From: Lentzea nigeriaca
GTDB lineage: Bacteria > Actinomycetota > Actinomycetes > Mycobacteriales > Pseudonocardiaceae
DNA length: 64,000 nt
Direction of reading: 5' to 3'
NCBI RefSeq assembly: GCF_016907955.1
Contig: NZ_JAFBCX010000002.1
Coordinates: 124,001-188,000, forward strand
Within the stretch, counting starts at the first letter, position 1. Every line of letters begins with the position of its first letter. Under the pieces are notes generated by a model that was not told the origin of the DNA, ran no database searches, and worked only from the letters and a program-made list of their open reading frames with translations. The translations under genes and the position numbers were made by a program. Shown piece after piece: positions 1 to 7,620 of the stretch.

Positions 1-72
1 GGGACGTAGCTCAATTGGCAGAGCACCGCCTTTGCAAGGCGGGGGTTAGGGGTTCGATTCCCCTCGTCTCCA
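1..72 (+). tRNA. tRNA-Ala (TGC), lacks its first base
   Basis: The D arm, anticodon arm with loop tttgcaa (anticodon TGC), T arm ggttcgatt and discriminator A are all present. The acceptor stem pairs perfectly only if one G lies just before the window. It then shows the G3:U70 wobble pair that is the alanine identity element. In related actinobacteria this tRNA follows gyrA and tRNA-Ile near the origin, which fits the genes to the right. Confidence 0.95.
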
Positions 73-81
73 TTCGTTCCT

Positions 82-125
82 CGGGCCGAGGAGTGTCTGC
101 AGAACGCGCAGACCTCCTCGGCCCG
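82..125 (+). terminator. Hairpin terminator after tRNA-Ala
   Basis: The 12-nt arms cgggccgaggag and ctcctcggcccg enclose a second stem, gtctgc/gcagac. The structure lies 10 nt past the tRNA and has no T-tract, as is usual in high-GC actinobacteria. Confidence 0.7.
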
Positions 126-226
126 AAGTGTTTTCTGGGGCCGAGCCCCCAGACGCCAGCCGGGGGTTTCGCCCCCGGATCACCGGTCGGCTCGCCTCCG
201 GCATCGCCGCCCTCCCTCGCGGAATA

Positions 227-266
227 GCTGAAGCCCTGTTCGCACCGCAGCGAACAGGGCTTCAGC
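227..266. terminator. 17-bp perfect hairpin, terminator of doxX-like gene
   Basis: The arms at 227-243 (gctgaagccctgttcgc) and 250-266 are perfectly complementary, with a 6-nt loop. It sits 14 nt beyond the stop codon of the minus-strand DoxX gene and could also stop read-through from the tRNA side. Confidence 0.8.
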
Positions 267-280
267 GTTTGAAGCGGCCG

Positions 281-676
281 TCAGGCGTTGGTTAGCGCCT
301 TCTTCTTCGACGAGTTGCGAAGCTGGTCGATGCTCCAGGCGCCGGCGCCCGTGAACACCAGCAGCAGGAACGCCCACGAGTAGACCGCCGCCAGCTCGCC
401 GCCGTTCTGGATCGGCAGCAGAGCGCGCGGCTGGTGCACCACGAAGTAGGCGTAGGCCATGGAGCCGGAACTGATCAGTGCGGCCCAGCGGGTCCACAGT
501 CCGATCAGCACCAGGGTGCCGCCGATCAGCTCGATGAGACTGGAGGGGCCCGCGGGCCACGAGAGCAGCGAGGTTCCCTTGAGGATCTTCTGCACGCCGT
601 GGATGAGGAAGAAGAGGCCGATCACGATCCGGAACAGGGCCAAGGCCTGGTCACGTCTTTGCTCCAGAAACTGCAT
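281..676 (-). CDS. DoxX family membrane protein
   Basis: A 131-residue integral membrane protein with four hydrophobic segments at about 12-30, 45-65, 68-85 and 95-112. The N-terminal pattern LFRIVIGLFFLIHGVQKI is typical of DoxX/SURF4-like proteins. Family members are linked to thiol or quinol redox homeostasis in the membrane, but the substrate here is unknown. The ATG start has a GAAGG ribosome site upstream. It is monocistronic, divergent from the lipoprotein gene at 769 and followed by a strong hairpin. Confidence 0.85.
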   Translation of the reverse strand: MQFLEQRRDQALALFRIVIGLFFLIHGVQKILKGTSLLSWPAGPSSLIELIGGTLVLIGLWTRWAALISSGSMAYAYFVVHQPRALLPIQNGGELAAVYSWAFLLLVFTGAGAWSIDQLRNSSKKKALTNA

Positions 677-768
677 GGCGAATGGTCCTTCCGGCAGGGG
701 TAAGAAGTTGACCAGTCACATAGTCTGCCGGGCATGCTTCTGCGGGGGTCTGGTTGACTGTTGCTCCT

Positions 769-1302
769 ATGAAACGAGCACTGTTGCTGCCCCTGCTCGG
801 CGTCCTCGCCGCGTGCGGCACCGATGTCGCCCAGAACGTGCCGGTTCCCACGACCACGACCGCGCAGGTCACCACCACGACCAGCGCGGCTCCGGCGGTG
901 CCGCCCGCACCTCAGCCCGAGAAGGACGGCGCCTGCCCGTACCTCGCGACGAACTTCGTGGCCGAGGCGAACGGGCAGCGAGTTCCGAAAGTGAAACTGT
1001 CAACGGACGCTCCGCATCCGGCGTGCTTCTTCTACGCCAACGCGACGGAGATCCAGTTGACCGTTCGGGTGTACGTGGGGGATGCACGTGTCGCAAAGCT
1101 CATCGTGAACGAGGCGGCGCCGGACGGTTCGCAGCCCGCGAGCTCGCCTGCCGGGTGGACCGGAGGCTACGTCAGCAACGACACCGGTGTCGTCTACGCC
1201 GTCTCGAAAGGTGACGCGGCGGTGGTCGTGACGAGCAACCAGAAGCAGTCGATCAAGGCTCGGCGCATCGCGGAGACGGCGATCACCAACCTCAAGATCT
1301 GA
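769..1302 (+). CDS. Secreted lipoprotein, DUF2020-like
   Basis: The ATG at 769 gives a 177-residue protein with an ideal lipoprotein signal: MKR, a hydrophobic core and the lipobox LAAC, so Cys17 should be lipidated. A Thr/Val/Pro-rich linker (about 25-50) precedes a domain that starts with a CPYL motif, contains GQRV and a second Cys (ACFFY), and ends near the C-terminus. This layout resembles the actinobacterial DUF2020 family, whose function is unknown. The in-frame ATG at 754 would bury the signal peptide and is less likely. Confidence 0.75.
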   Translation: MKRALLLPLLGVLAACGTDVAQNVPVPTTTTAQVTTTTSAAPAVPPAPQPEKDGACPYLATNFVAEANGQRVPKVKLSTDAPHPACFFYANATEIQLTVRVYVGDARVAKLIVNEAAPDGSQPASSPAGWTGGYVSNDTGVVYAVSKGDAAVVVTSNQKQSIKARRIAETAITNLKI

Positions 1303-1307
1303 GGAAT

Positions 1308-1331
1308 TTGATCACTAGTTGTGGTGATCAA
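1308..1331 (+). terminator. Hairpin terminator of the lipoprotein gene
   Basis: The 8-bp perfect arms ttgatcac and gtgatcaa surround an 8-nt loop, 6 nt after the stop codon. Confidence 0.6.
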
Positions 1332-1500
1332 CGCGTTTCTGGCACAACGTTGGGGCGTTCGGCGTACCTGCTGTAGATCGTCAACTGATCTGCAGTGAGG
1401 GTTCTGTGCGCGCCGAAGACCGGCAAACGGCGAAGCCTCGGTTCGTCGACGGGCCAGCTGCCTACGGCGGTCTGACCGACCAGCCGATCCGAGCACACGA

Positions 1501-1533
1501 ACGGGTGGTCTTCCTGACTGGAAGACCACCCGT
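1501..1533 (-). terminator. 14-bp hairpin terminator
   Basis: The arms acgggtggtcttcc (1501-1514) and ggaagaccacccgt (1520-1533) flank a 5-nt loop. It lies just beyond the stop of the minus-strand gene at 1552. Confidence 0.75.
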
Positions 1534-1551
1534 TCCGCTGTAGTTCGCGAC

Positions 1552-2166
1552 CTACTTGACGGGTTCCTTCTGGGTCGGCACCTGCCCGTTGAGGACCGGC
1601 TCCGGCATCGGGGCCTGCTCCTCGTCCTGCAGCTGGACCTCTTCCGGCCTGCGCGTCAAGGCGATGTAGCCGGCCACCGCGGCGGCGATCAGAAGACCCA
1701 TCACCCACGGCCAGCGGCGGCGCTTCGGGGCGTCGGCACCGATGTTGGCCGCGGCCTTGCGGATCTCCTTGGCACGCGACTTGGCGTCCTTGCGCGCGTG
1801 CTTGGCCGCCTTCTTCACTTCCTTGCGCACTTCTTCGGCCTTACTCATGAGGTCAGCACGCGTTTTCGCGCTCTTCTTCGCGAGGCGCTTGCGGGAACGG
1901 CGGGTCTGCTTCTCCCAGTCCTCCGCCTTGCTCATGAGCGTGTCGGCCCGCTCGACGAGGGCACCGCGCACCTGGTCAGCCGTGATGCCACGCTCCGCGA
2001 GCTTCACCTCAGCGGCGTGACCAGCGCGAACGACACCCTGACGCGCGGCCTTCAGACCGGTGCCGACAGCCTTGCCAACGGACTCGCCGGCACGGGTCAT
2101 GACGTCCACCTCGTCCATTCTGTGCTCCACACGTTGTCGTCCGGTGATGTCCTGCAGATACCCCAT
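1552..2166 (-). CDS. Ala/Lys/Arg-rich coiled-coil protein with one TM segment
   Basis: Unrecognised protein of up to 204 residues. Residues about 30-145 are a highly charged helical region, with many KAA and RKE runs and two MSKAE repeats. Next come a basic RRRWPW stretch, a single membrane helix (about 153-170) and an acidic, proline-containing tail. The layout resembles small actinobacterial YtxH-like membrane anchors, but no family was identified with confidence. The start is uncertain: methionines at residues 1, 17 and 23 are all possible. It is divergent from ppiA with only 44 nt between them. Confidence 0.65.
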   Translation of the reverse strand: MGYLQDITGRQRVEHRMDEVDVMTRAGESVGKAVGTGLKAARQGVVRAGHAAEVKLAERGITADQVRGALVERADTLMSKAEDWEKQTRRSRKRLAKKSAKTRADLMSKAEEVRKEVKKAAKHARKDAKSRAKEIRKAAANIGADAPKRRRWPWVMGLLIAAAVAGYIALTRRPEEVQLQDEEQAPMPEPVLNGQVPTQKEPVK

Positions 2167-2210
2167 GGTGCCCCTTCCTGAACATCCGCGCCCGTGGATG
2201 GCACGATGGG

Positions 2211-2762
2211 GTGGTGGCTGACAGCAACGAATCCTTCGTCGGGACCAAGGTGACGGCGACCCTGCACACCACGCAGGGCGACATCCGGCTCAACCTGTTC
2301 CCCGACCACGCCCCCAAGACGGTGGCGAACTTCGTCGGGCTCGCCGAGGGCACCAAGGACTACACCGAGGCGAACGCGAGCGGCACGAACTCGGGCCCGT
2401 TCTACGACGGCACCCTGTTCCACCGCGTCATCGCCGGCTTCATGCTCCAGACCGGCGACCCGACCGGCACCGGCCGCGGTGGCCCCGGCTACCGCTTCGC
2501 GGACGAGTTCCACTCGGAACTGTCGTTCAACCGTCCGTACCTGCTCGCGATGGCGAACGCCGGGCCCAACACCAACGGCTCGCAGTTCTTCATCACCGTG
2601 GCGCCGACGACGTGGCTGAACTTCAAGCACACGATCTTCGGTGAGGTGGCCGACCAGGAGTCGCGCGACGTCGTCGACGCGATCGGCAACACCACGACCG
2701 GTGCGGGCGACCGTCCGGTCAACGACATCAAGATCGAGCGGGTCACGATCGAACGCGCGTGA
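2211..2762 (+). CDS. ppiA: Peptidyl-prolyl cis-trans isomerase, cyclophilin type
   Basis: A 183-residue cytosolic cyclophilin. Hallmarks are the FHRVI active-site segment (catalytic Arg), GFMLQTGDPTGTGRGG, MANAGPNTNGSQFFI and WLNFKHTIFGEV. It catalyses proline isomerisation during protein folding. The GTG start at 2211 has a second in-frame GTG at 2214. It is translationally coupled to the rhomboid gene through a 4-base GTGA overlap. The position next to crgA and pknB matches M. tuberculosis ppiA (Rv0009). Confidence 0.95.
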   Translation: MVADSNESFVGTKVTATLHTTQGDIRLNLFPDHAPKTVANFVGLAEGTKDYTEANASGTNSGPFYDGTLFHRVIAGFMLQTGDPTGTGRGGPGYRFADEFHSELSFNRPYLLAMANAGPNTNGSQFFITVAPTTWLNFKHTIFGEVADQESRDVVDAIGNTTTGAGDRPVNDIKIERVTIERA

Positions 2763-3682
2763 GCAACGCACCCGTGCCACCGGACGGGCCGATCGGAGCG
2801 GAGCCGGAAACACCGGTCTGCGCACGTCATTCCGATCGGCCCACCCGGCTGCGCTGCACCAGGTGCGACCGTCCGGCGTGCCCGGACTGTCTGCGCGACG
2901 CCGCGGTCGGCATGCAGTGCGTCGACTGCGTGCACGAGGGCAAGCGCTCGGTCCGCGGTGCTCGAACGCTCGTGGGCGCCGAGGTGTCGGACGGCCGCCC
3001 GATCGTCACGCTGGTGCTGATCGCGCTCAACGCGCTGGCGTACGTGGTGACGGTCGTCCAGTCGGGCAGCCCGATGAACAACGACCGGGCAGGCCTGTTC
3101 TCGGCGACCTCGATGGTTCCGGAGCTCACCGCGCAGGGCGAGTGGTGGCGGGTCGTCACGTCGGGCTTCATGCACTTCGGCCTGATCCACCTGGCGCTCA
3201 ACATGGCGTTCCTCTACGTCGTGGGCCAGAACGTCGAACGGGAACTGGGCAAGCTCCGGTTCAGCGCCGTGTACTTCCTGTCGCTGCTCGGCGGCAGTGC
3301 GTCGGCGTTCTACTTCGGCACGGTCTGCCAGGAGCTCGCCGGCGCGTCCGGTGCGGTGTTCGGTCTGATGGGCGCGTTGCTCATCCTGTGGAAGCGGCAG
3401 CGGCGGGACATCTCCACGATCGTCGTCGTCGTCGGCATCAACCTGGTGTCGAACCTCTTCACCAACGCCTCGCTGCTAGGGCATCTCGGCGGGTTCGTGA
3501 TCGGCGGCCTGCTGACGCTCGCGATGGTCAAGGCACCCGCGGAGAACCGCAACCTCTACCAGGTCGCCGCCGTGGTGGCCGCCGTGGTGCTGCTCTGCGG
3601 CATGTTCTGGTTGCGCGCGACCGAGCTCGACACCGCGGCCGAGGTCATCGCTGAGATCTCCCGGACGTGTCGCCCGAACTGA
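2759..3682 (+). CDS. Rhomboid family intramembrane serine protease with N-terminal zinc-binding motif
   Basis: A 307-residue protein. Residues 20-60 hold a B-box-like cluster of Cys/His residues (C21, H24, C33, C36, C41, C44, C54, C57, H59) likely to bind zinc. The rhomboid core follows, with six to seven membrane helices, H144...N148, the catalytic GASG serine S197 and the partner histidine H242 (GHLGG). It should cleave substrates within the membrane; no substrate is evident. The start is a GTG overlapping the ppiA stop, so the two are co-translated. Confidence 0.93.
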   Translation: MSNAPVPPDGPIGAEPETPVCARHSDRPTRLRCTRCDRPACPDCLRDAAVGMQCVDCVHEGKRSVRGARTLVGAEVSDGRPIVTLVLIALNALAYVVTVVQSGSPMNNDRAGLFSATSMVPELTAQGEWWRVVTSGFMHFGLIHLALNMAFLYVVGQNVERELGKLRFSAVYFLSLLGGSASAFYFGTVCQELAGASGAVFGLMGALLILWKRQRRDISTIVVVVGINLVSNLFTNASLLGHLGGFVIGGLLTLAMVKAPAENRNLYQVAAVVAAVVLLCGMFWLRATELDTAAEVIAEISRTCRPN

Positions 3683-4078
3683 TTACGGGCGCAGTGCGTG
3701 CAGAACTCCGGCGACTTCTTCCGGCTCGGCGCCGAGGTCCAGTTTCGTGAGCACCACGAGACGGTCGTCGGCGTCGAGTTCCAATGTCTGCTGTTGCCTG
3801 CCGAGCCGGCGGGTGGTCTGCAGCTTGACCTTCACCTCGTGCCACTGCAGGTGCGTGGTGCTCGCGAACCCGCGCACGGCGAGCCCGTTCGCGTCCGCCG
3901 ACAGGCGCGGCCGGGCGATCGTCCCGAACGCCGCGAGGTAGCTGACCAGCAGCGTTGCCAGTCCGATGAGGAGACGGCCCGCGTTGTCGTCGGCGAGGAT
4001 CGTGGCGACGGCGAGCAGTGCAGCGAGCACCCACGCGCCGGCGACGAGCGGGGCGGGAGTGGACCAGGTGCGAGTCAC
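3683..4078 (-). CDS. PH-domain-containing membrane protein
   Basis: A 131-residue protein starting at GTG 4078. Two hydrophobic helices (about 9-28 and 37-54) are followed by a small beta-rich domain containing GLAVRGFA, HLQWHEV and RLVVLTKLDLG, as in bacterial PH domains. It corresponds by position to the Rv0010c family next to crgA and is likely a membrane-associated cell-envelope protein of unknown role. The upstream in-frame codons to 4150 run into the DnaA-box region and lack protein-like composition. The gene ends right against the rhomboid stop. Confidence 0.8.
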   Translation of the reverse strand: MTRTWSTPAPLVAGAWVLAALLAVATILADDNAGRLLIGLATLLVSYLAAFGTIARPRLSADANGLAVRGFASTTHLQWHEVKVKLQTTRRLGRQQQTLELDADDRLVVLTKLDLGAEPEEVAGVLHALRP

Positions 4079-4101
4079 ACCGTCGAGTGTCCCGCATGAA
4101 A

Positions 4102-4110
4102 TGTGGACAA
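4102..4110 (-). promoter_or_regulatory. DnaA box, perfect, inverted
   Basis: TGTGGACAA is the exact complement of the actinobacterial DnaA box TTGTCCACA. It lies 24 nt upstream of the PH-domain gene start and 53 nt from a second perfect box. Confidence 0.6.
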
Positions 4111-4162
4111 CTGAACGGCACCGCGTGAGGGGAAAGCAACGCTTGTGCATTTTCTCGCAAAG

Positions 4163-4184
4163 TTGTCCACAGGACTTGTCCCCA
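4163..4184 (+). promoter_or_regulatory. DnaA box plus near-perfect second box
   Basis: TTGTCCACA at 4163-4171 is a perfect DnaA box. TTGTCCCCA at 4176-4184 has one mismatch. Together with the inverted box at 4102 they form a three-box cluster in the 231-bp gap between crgA and the PH-domain gene. Confidence 0.6.
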
Positions 4185-4252
4185 ATGGGGATGACTTACA
4201 GCCGTGTGCTTCGGTGACGCTGAGATGAACCAGGTGAACCCAGTGATAACAA

Positions 4253-4287
4253 AGGTCGGCCCGGACGTGTGACGTCCGGGCCGACCT
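4253..4287 (-). terminator. 16-bp perfect hairpin, crgA terminator
   Basis: The arms aggtcggcccggacgt (4253-4268) and acgtccgggccgacct (4272-4287) have a 3-nt loop and lie 23 nt past the crgA stop on the minus strand. Confidence 0.85.
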
Positions 4288-4309
4288 GTACGAACGGTGA
4301 CTCGCCTGG

Positions 4310-4576
4310 CTAGCGCCAGCGCATCGTCATCAGCAGACCGATGATCATCAGTGCGAAGCCGATGGCGAAGTTCCACGCGCCCAGCTCGAGCATGAACGGG
4401 ATCTTCTCGGCCGCGATGTAGTTGACGACCAACCACGCGAGGCCGAGCAGCATGAAGCCGAGCATGACAACGACGTAGACCGGGTGAGACGGCCCCGCTG
4501 CCTTGACCTTGACCGGGGTGCGGCGGTCAGTGGGTGCGGTGTAGACCGCCTTCTTCCGGACCTTCGACTTGGGCAT
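4310..4576 (-). CDS. crgA: Cell division protein CrgA
   Basis: An 88-residue protein with a basic N-terminus (MPKSKVRKK), two membrane helices (about 33-53 and 65-84) and the family signature of small FtsZ/PBP-interacting septum regulators. CrgA bridges FtsZ, FtsQ, FtsI and RodA-type proteins during septation in actinobacteria. The ATG at 4576 matches the usual family length. It is divergent from the sortase gene, and its neighbourhood is that of M. tuberculosis Rv0011c. Confidence 0.95.
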   Translation of the reverse strand: MPKSKVRKKAVYTAPTDRRTPVKVKAAGPSHPVYVVVMLGFMLLGLAWLVVNYIAAEKIPFMLELGAWNFAIGFALMIIGLLMTMRWR

Positions 4577-4721
4577 GCTGTCCTCGCCTGACGTGGATAT
4601 CCGTGAGTGACGCAAGTTTACGTGCACTACTCGGGAGACACGTTAACGTAGCGAAGGTGGTGAGCGAACCACCTGGCAGACGCAGTTGTTTTCAGTTCAC
4701 AGTCCGCGCGGAGGTTCTCAG

Positions 4722-5939
4722 GTGAACTCGGGACCGCAGCAGCCGCCTCCACGGCGTCCTGCACCCCGTCGTGACGACCTGCAGCACGTGCGGGCCACTC
4801 CGTCACCGCGCCCGCTGCCGCCCCCCGACGCGACCCAGTTCACCAGCGCTTTCTCGGGAAGCCTGAACCCTCCGCGCCGTCCTGCCGGCCCTCCGCCCGG
4901 CACGCCTCCCCGCGGCATGCAGCAGGGCCCGCCGCCGGGAACACCGCCGCGGGGCATGGGTCAGCCTCCGCGGGGAATGCCGCCGCGTCCGCCCCGTCCA
5001 CGCCCGGTCGATCCGCCCACCGAGGTCATCCCGCGCGTCGAGGACGAGGACGACTACGACGACGAGTACTACGACGATGACGACTACTACGACGACGAGG
5101 ACGACCAGCCCGCTCCGCCGCCGGAGAGCTTCGCGCGCAAGGCGGTGCGCGGCTTCGGCGAGGCCCTCATCACGATGGGCATGGTCGTGCTGCTGTTCGT
5201 CGTCTACGAGGTCTACGTAACCGACCTGCTCTCCGCGGAGAAGCAGGAGGAGGCCACCGCGGCGCTCGACTCCGAGTGGAGCTCGAACGTCGTGACGCCA
5301 CCCCCGTCCGACCCGAACCGGAAGGCCAAGACCACCCTCATCGAGGGCAAGGCCTTCGCGAAGATGTACATCCCGATCTTCGGCAACGACTGGAAGTTCT
5401 CGGTCGTCGAGGGCACCACCGACAAGCACCTCGAGATCGGCCCCGGCCACTACAAGGACACCGCCCAGCCGGGCGAACCCGGCAACTTCGCCATCGCCGG
5501 CCACCGCGTCGGCAAGGGCGCCCCGTTCAACGACCTCGACCTGCTCCAGTCCTGCAACGCCGTCGTCGTGCAGACCCAGACCCAGTGGTTCGTCTACCGC
5601 GTGCTCCCCATGAGCAACGAGGTGGCGGGCTGGGCCTCGAACCCGAAGTCGAAGGATGCGGCCTGCGCCGGCGTGGCCCCGCTGGCCACGACCCTCGGCG
5701 ACGCCTACGCCAAGACCGTGGGCCAGGAAATCGTCGTGCCGACCCAGGGCGAGGTCATCGCGTCCATCCCGCACCAGGTCAACGCCACGGTGCCCCCGGA
5801 GAAGCAGGCCCGCCTGCTCACGCTGACGACCTGCCACCCGCGCTTCTCCGACCGGCAGCGCCTGATCGTGCACGCCATCGAGACCAAGAGCTACCCGGTG
5901 GCCGACGGCTTCGTGCCGCCAGAGATGACGGAGGGCTGA
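4722..5939 (+). CDS. Class E sortase with long Pro-rich and acidic N-terminal region
   Basis: GTG start at 4722 with ggagg upstream, giving 405 residues. The cytoplasmic N-terminus is Pro/Gly-rich, with repeated PPGTPPRGM units (about 55-90) and an Asp/Tyr-rich stretch (about 105-130). One membrane helix (about 150-170) precedes an extracellular sortase barrel. Catalytic candidates are His261 (AGHR), Cys371 (LTTC) and Arg378 or Arg380 (SDRQR). Class E sortases anchor proteins to peptidoglycan. A DATQF motif (Thr38) resembles a kinase/FHA site. It is coupled to the 51-residue membrane gene by a one-base overlap. Confidence 0.9.
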   Translation: MNSGPQQPPPRRPAPRRDDLQHVRATPSPRPLPPPDATQFTSAFSGSLNPPRRPAGPPPGTPPRGMQQGPPPGTPPRGMGQPPRGMPPRPPRPRPVDPPTEVIPRVEDEDDYDDEYYDDDDYYDDEDDQPAPPPESFARKAVRGFGEALITMGMVVLLFVVYEVYVTDLLSAEKQEEATAALDSEWSSNVVTPPPSDPNRKAKTTLIEGKAFAKMYIPIFGNDWKFSVVEGTTDKHLEIGPGHYKDTAQPGEPGNFAIAGHRVGKGAPFNDLDLLQSCNAVVVQTQTQWFVYRVLPMSNEVAGWASNPKSKDAACAGVAPLATTLGDAYAKTVGQEIVVPTQGEVIASIPHQVNATVPPEKQARLLTLTTCHPRFSDRQRLIVHAIETKSYPVADGFVPPEMTEG

Positions 5940-6094
5940 TGTACGGCTGGATCTGGCGGCACCTGCCGGGCCCGCTGTATCTGCGGATCATCGAGGCCGT
6001 CGTGCTCGTCGTCGGCGTCGTGGCGCTGCTGATGTTCGTGGTGTTCCCGTGGGCGGAGCCGAAGCTGCCGTTCAACAACGTCACGACCCAGTGA
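5939..6094 (+). CDS. 51-residue single-pass membrane protein
   Basis: The ATG overlaps the last base of the sortase stop. The product has a short N-terminus containing WRHLPGPLYLR, one strong membrane helix (about 18-40) and a short C-terminus. Tiny proteins of this type accompany the sortase/trpG locus in many actinobacteria. The function is unknown; co-translation suggests a role with the sortase. Confidence 0.8.
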   Translation: MYGWIWRHLPGPLYLRIIEAVVLVVGVVALLMFVVFPWAEPKLPFNNVTTQ

Positions 6095-6147
6095 GCGGTG
6101 CCCCGACCTGTTCGTCGGCGAGATGCCGAGCGACCGCGACCGAGATG

Positions 6148-6185
6148 TGAAGCCGCCATCGCGCCCACACACGACGGCGGCTTCA
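6148..6185. terminator. Bidirectional terminator between convergent genes
   Basis: The 10-bp arms tgaagccgcc and ggcggcttca flank an 18-nt loop, between the stop of the small membrane gene and the stop of fprA. Confidence 0.6.
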
Positions 6186-6199
6186 TCGGGGAACGGCGG

Positions 6200-7543
6200 T
6201 CAGCCGTTCGAGATCGCGGTCATCTCCTCGCGCGACACGACCTTCACGCGCTCGCGGCCTTCGGCGGCGCCCAGCGCCATCTCGTGCAGGTCGAGCTTGC
6301 GCCAGCCCTCGTTGGTCACGAACGGCACGCCGCGCTGCTCGAGGAACTGCACGATGGCGTCCGGAGAGGCCGAGGTGGCGCGGGGGAGTGACGCGGCGTC
6401 TTCCAGGAGACTCGTGACGGTTTCCAGCGCGTCGCCCTTGGTGTGGCCGATGAGGCCGATCGGGCCGCGCTTGATCCAGCCGGTGACGTAGACGCCGGGC
6501 ATGGGCACCTCGTCCAGATCCAGTACGCGGCCCGCGCGGTGCGGGATCGTGCCCGAGACGTGGTCGAACGGGATGTCGGTCAGGTGCGTGGAGAGGTAGC
6601 CGACGGCGCGGTACACGGCCTGGACGTCCCAGTCGGTGAAGACGCCGGTGCCTCGGACGCTGCCGTCGCCGGTCAGTTCCTGGGTTTCGGTGCGCAGGCC
6701 CTCGACGCGATCGGAACCCAGAACCTCGACCGGGGCCTCCAGGAAGTGCAGGTGCAGGCGGCGCGGGCGGTTGCCCACGTCGCGGATGGCCCACTCCTGG
6801 AGGGTCTTCACGATCATCTCGACCTGCTTGTTCGAGCGAATCGCGGCCATCGAGGCCTCGTCGAACTCGATGCCCTCGGCGTGGACGATCACCTCGACGT
6901 TCGGCGAGTGGTCGAGTTCGCGCAGTTCCAGCGGGGTGAACTTGGCCTGGGCCGGGCCGCGGCGGCCGAACACGTGCACGTCGGTGACCGGTGACGAGGC
7001 CAGACCCTCGTACACGTTCGACGGGATCTCGGTCACCAGGAGCTCGTCGGCGGTCTTGGCGAGGATCCGCGCGACGTCCAGGGCGACGTTGCCGACGCCC
7101 AGCACCGCGACCGACGTGGCGGTCAGCGGCCAGGTGCGCGGCACGTCGGGGTGGCCGTCGTACCAGGACACGAAGTCCGCGGCGCCGTAGCTGCCGGGCA
7201 GGTCGATGCCGGGGATGTCCAACGAGCGGTCAGCGGACGCTCCGGTGGAGAAGACGACCGCGTCGTAGAGCTGGCGCAGGTCGTCGAGCTTGACGTCGAC
7301 GCCGTACTCGACGTTGCCGAAGAAGCGAACCTGCGGCTTGTCGAGCACCTTCTGCAGGGCGCCGACGATGCCCTTGATGCGGGGGTGGTCGGGGGCGACG
7401 CCGTAGCGGACGAGGCCGTAGGGCGCCGGCAGCTTCTCGAAGAGGTCGATCTGCACGTCGACGTCGGACTTGGTCAGAATGTCGGCGGCGTACACACCGG
7501 CCGGACCCGCGCCGACGACCGCGACGCGCAAGGGACGACTCAT
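6200..7543 (-). CDS. fprA: FprA-type NADPH-ferredoxin reductase
   Basis: A 447-residue flavoprotein of the adrenodoxin-reductase fold. The N-terminal FAD loop is VGAGPAGVYAADIL. PYGLVRYGVAPDHP and RFFGNVEYG follow. The NADP loop is LGVGNVALDVAR, and the C-terminus has PMPGVYVTGWIKRGPIGLIGHTKGDA. These match FprA, which passes electrons from NADPH to small ferredoxins for P450s and other acceptors. An iron-box sequence immediately upstream predicts repression by the IdeR/DmdR1 regulator when iron is replete. It interrupts the otherwise conserved crgA-sortase-trpG order. Confidence 0.92.
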   Translation of the reverse strand: MSRPLRVAVVGAGPAGVYAADILTKSDVDVQIDLFEKLPAPYGLVRYGVAPDHPRIKGIVGALQKVLDKPQVRFFGNVEYGVDVKLDDLRQLYDAVVFSTGASADRSLDIPGIDLPGSYGAADFVSWYDGHPDVPRTWPLTATSVAVLGVGNVALDVARILAKTADELLVTEIPSNVYEGLASSPVTDVHVFGRRGPAQAKFTPLELRELDHSPNVEVIVHAEGIEFDEASMAAIRSNKQVEMIVKTLQEWAIRDVGNRPRRLHLHFLEAPVEVLGSDRVEGLRTETQELTGDGSVRGTGVFTDWDVQAVYRAVGYLSTHLTDIPFDHVSGTIPHRAGRVLDLDEVPMPGVYVTGWIKRGPIGLIGHTKGDALETVTSLLEDAASLPRATSASPDAIVQFLEQRGVPFVTNEGWRKLDLHEMALGAAEGRERVKVVSREEMTAISNG

Positions 7544-7553
7544 GACACCTATT

Positions 7554-7572
7554 TTAGGGTAGCCTAACCTGA
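7554..7572. promoter_or_regulatory. IdeR/DmdR1 iron box upstream of fprA
   Basis: TTAGGGTAGCCTAACCTGA matches 16 of 19 positions of the consensus iron box TTAGGTTAGGCTAACCTAA. It lies 11-29 nt upstream of the fprA ATG on the minus strand, where bound regulator would block transcription. Confidence 0.75.
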
Positions 7573-7620
7573 AGGTGGACGAGAGCTAACTCACTCGACG
7601 CGACCGACTAGGCTTCGTAC

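Noticed and set aside
159-178. Second hairpin ccgggggtttcgcccccgg after tRNA-Ala
   Set aside because: It may be part of the same terminator region; it has no gene of its own to serve and is not listed separately.
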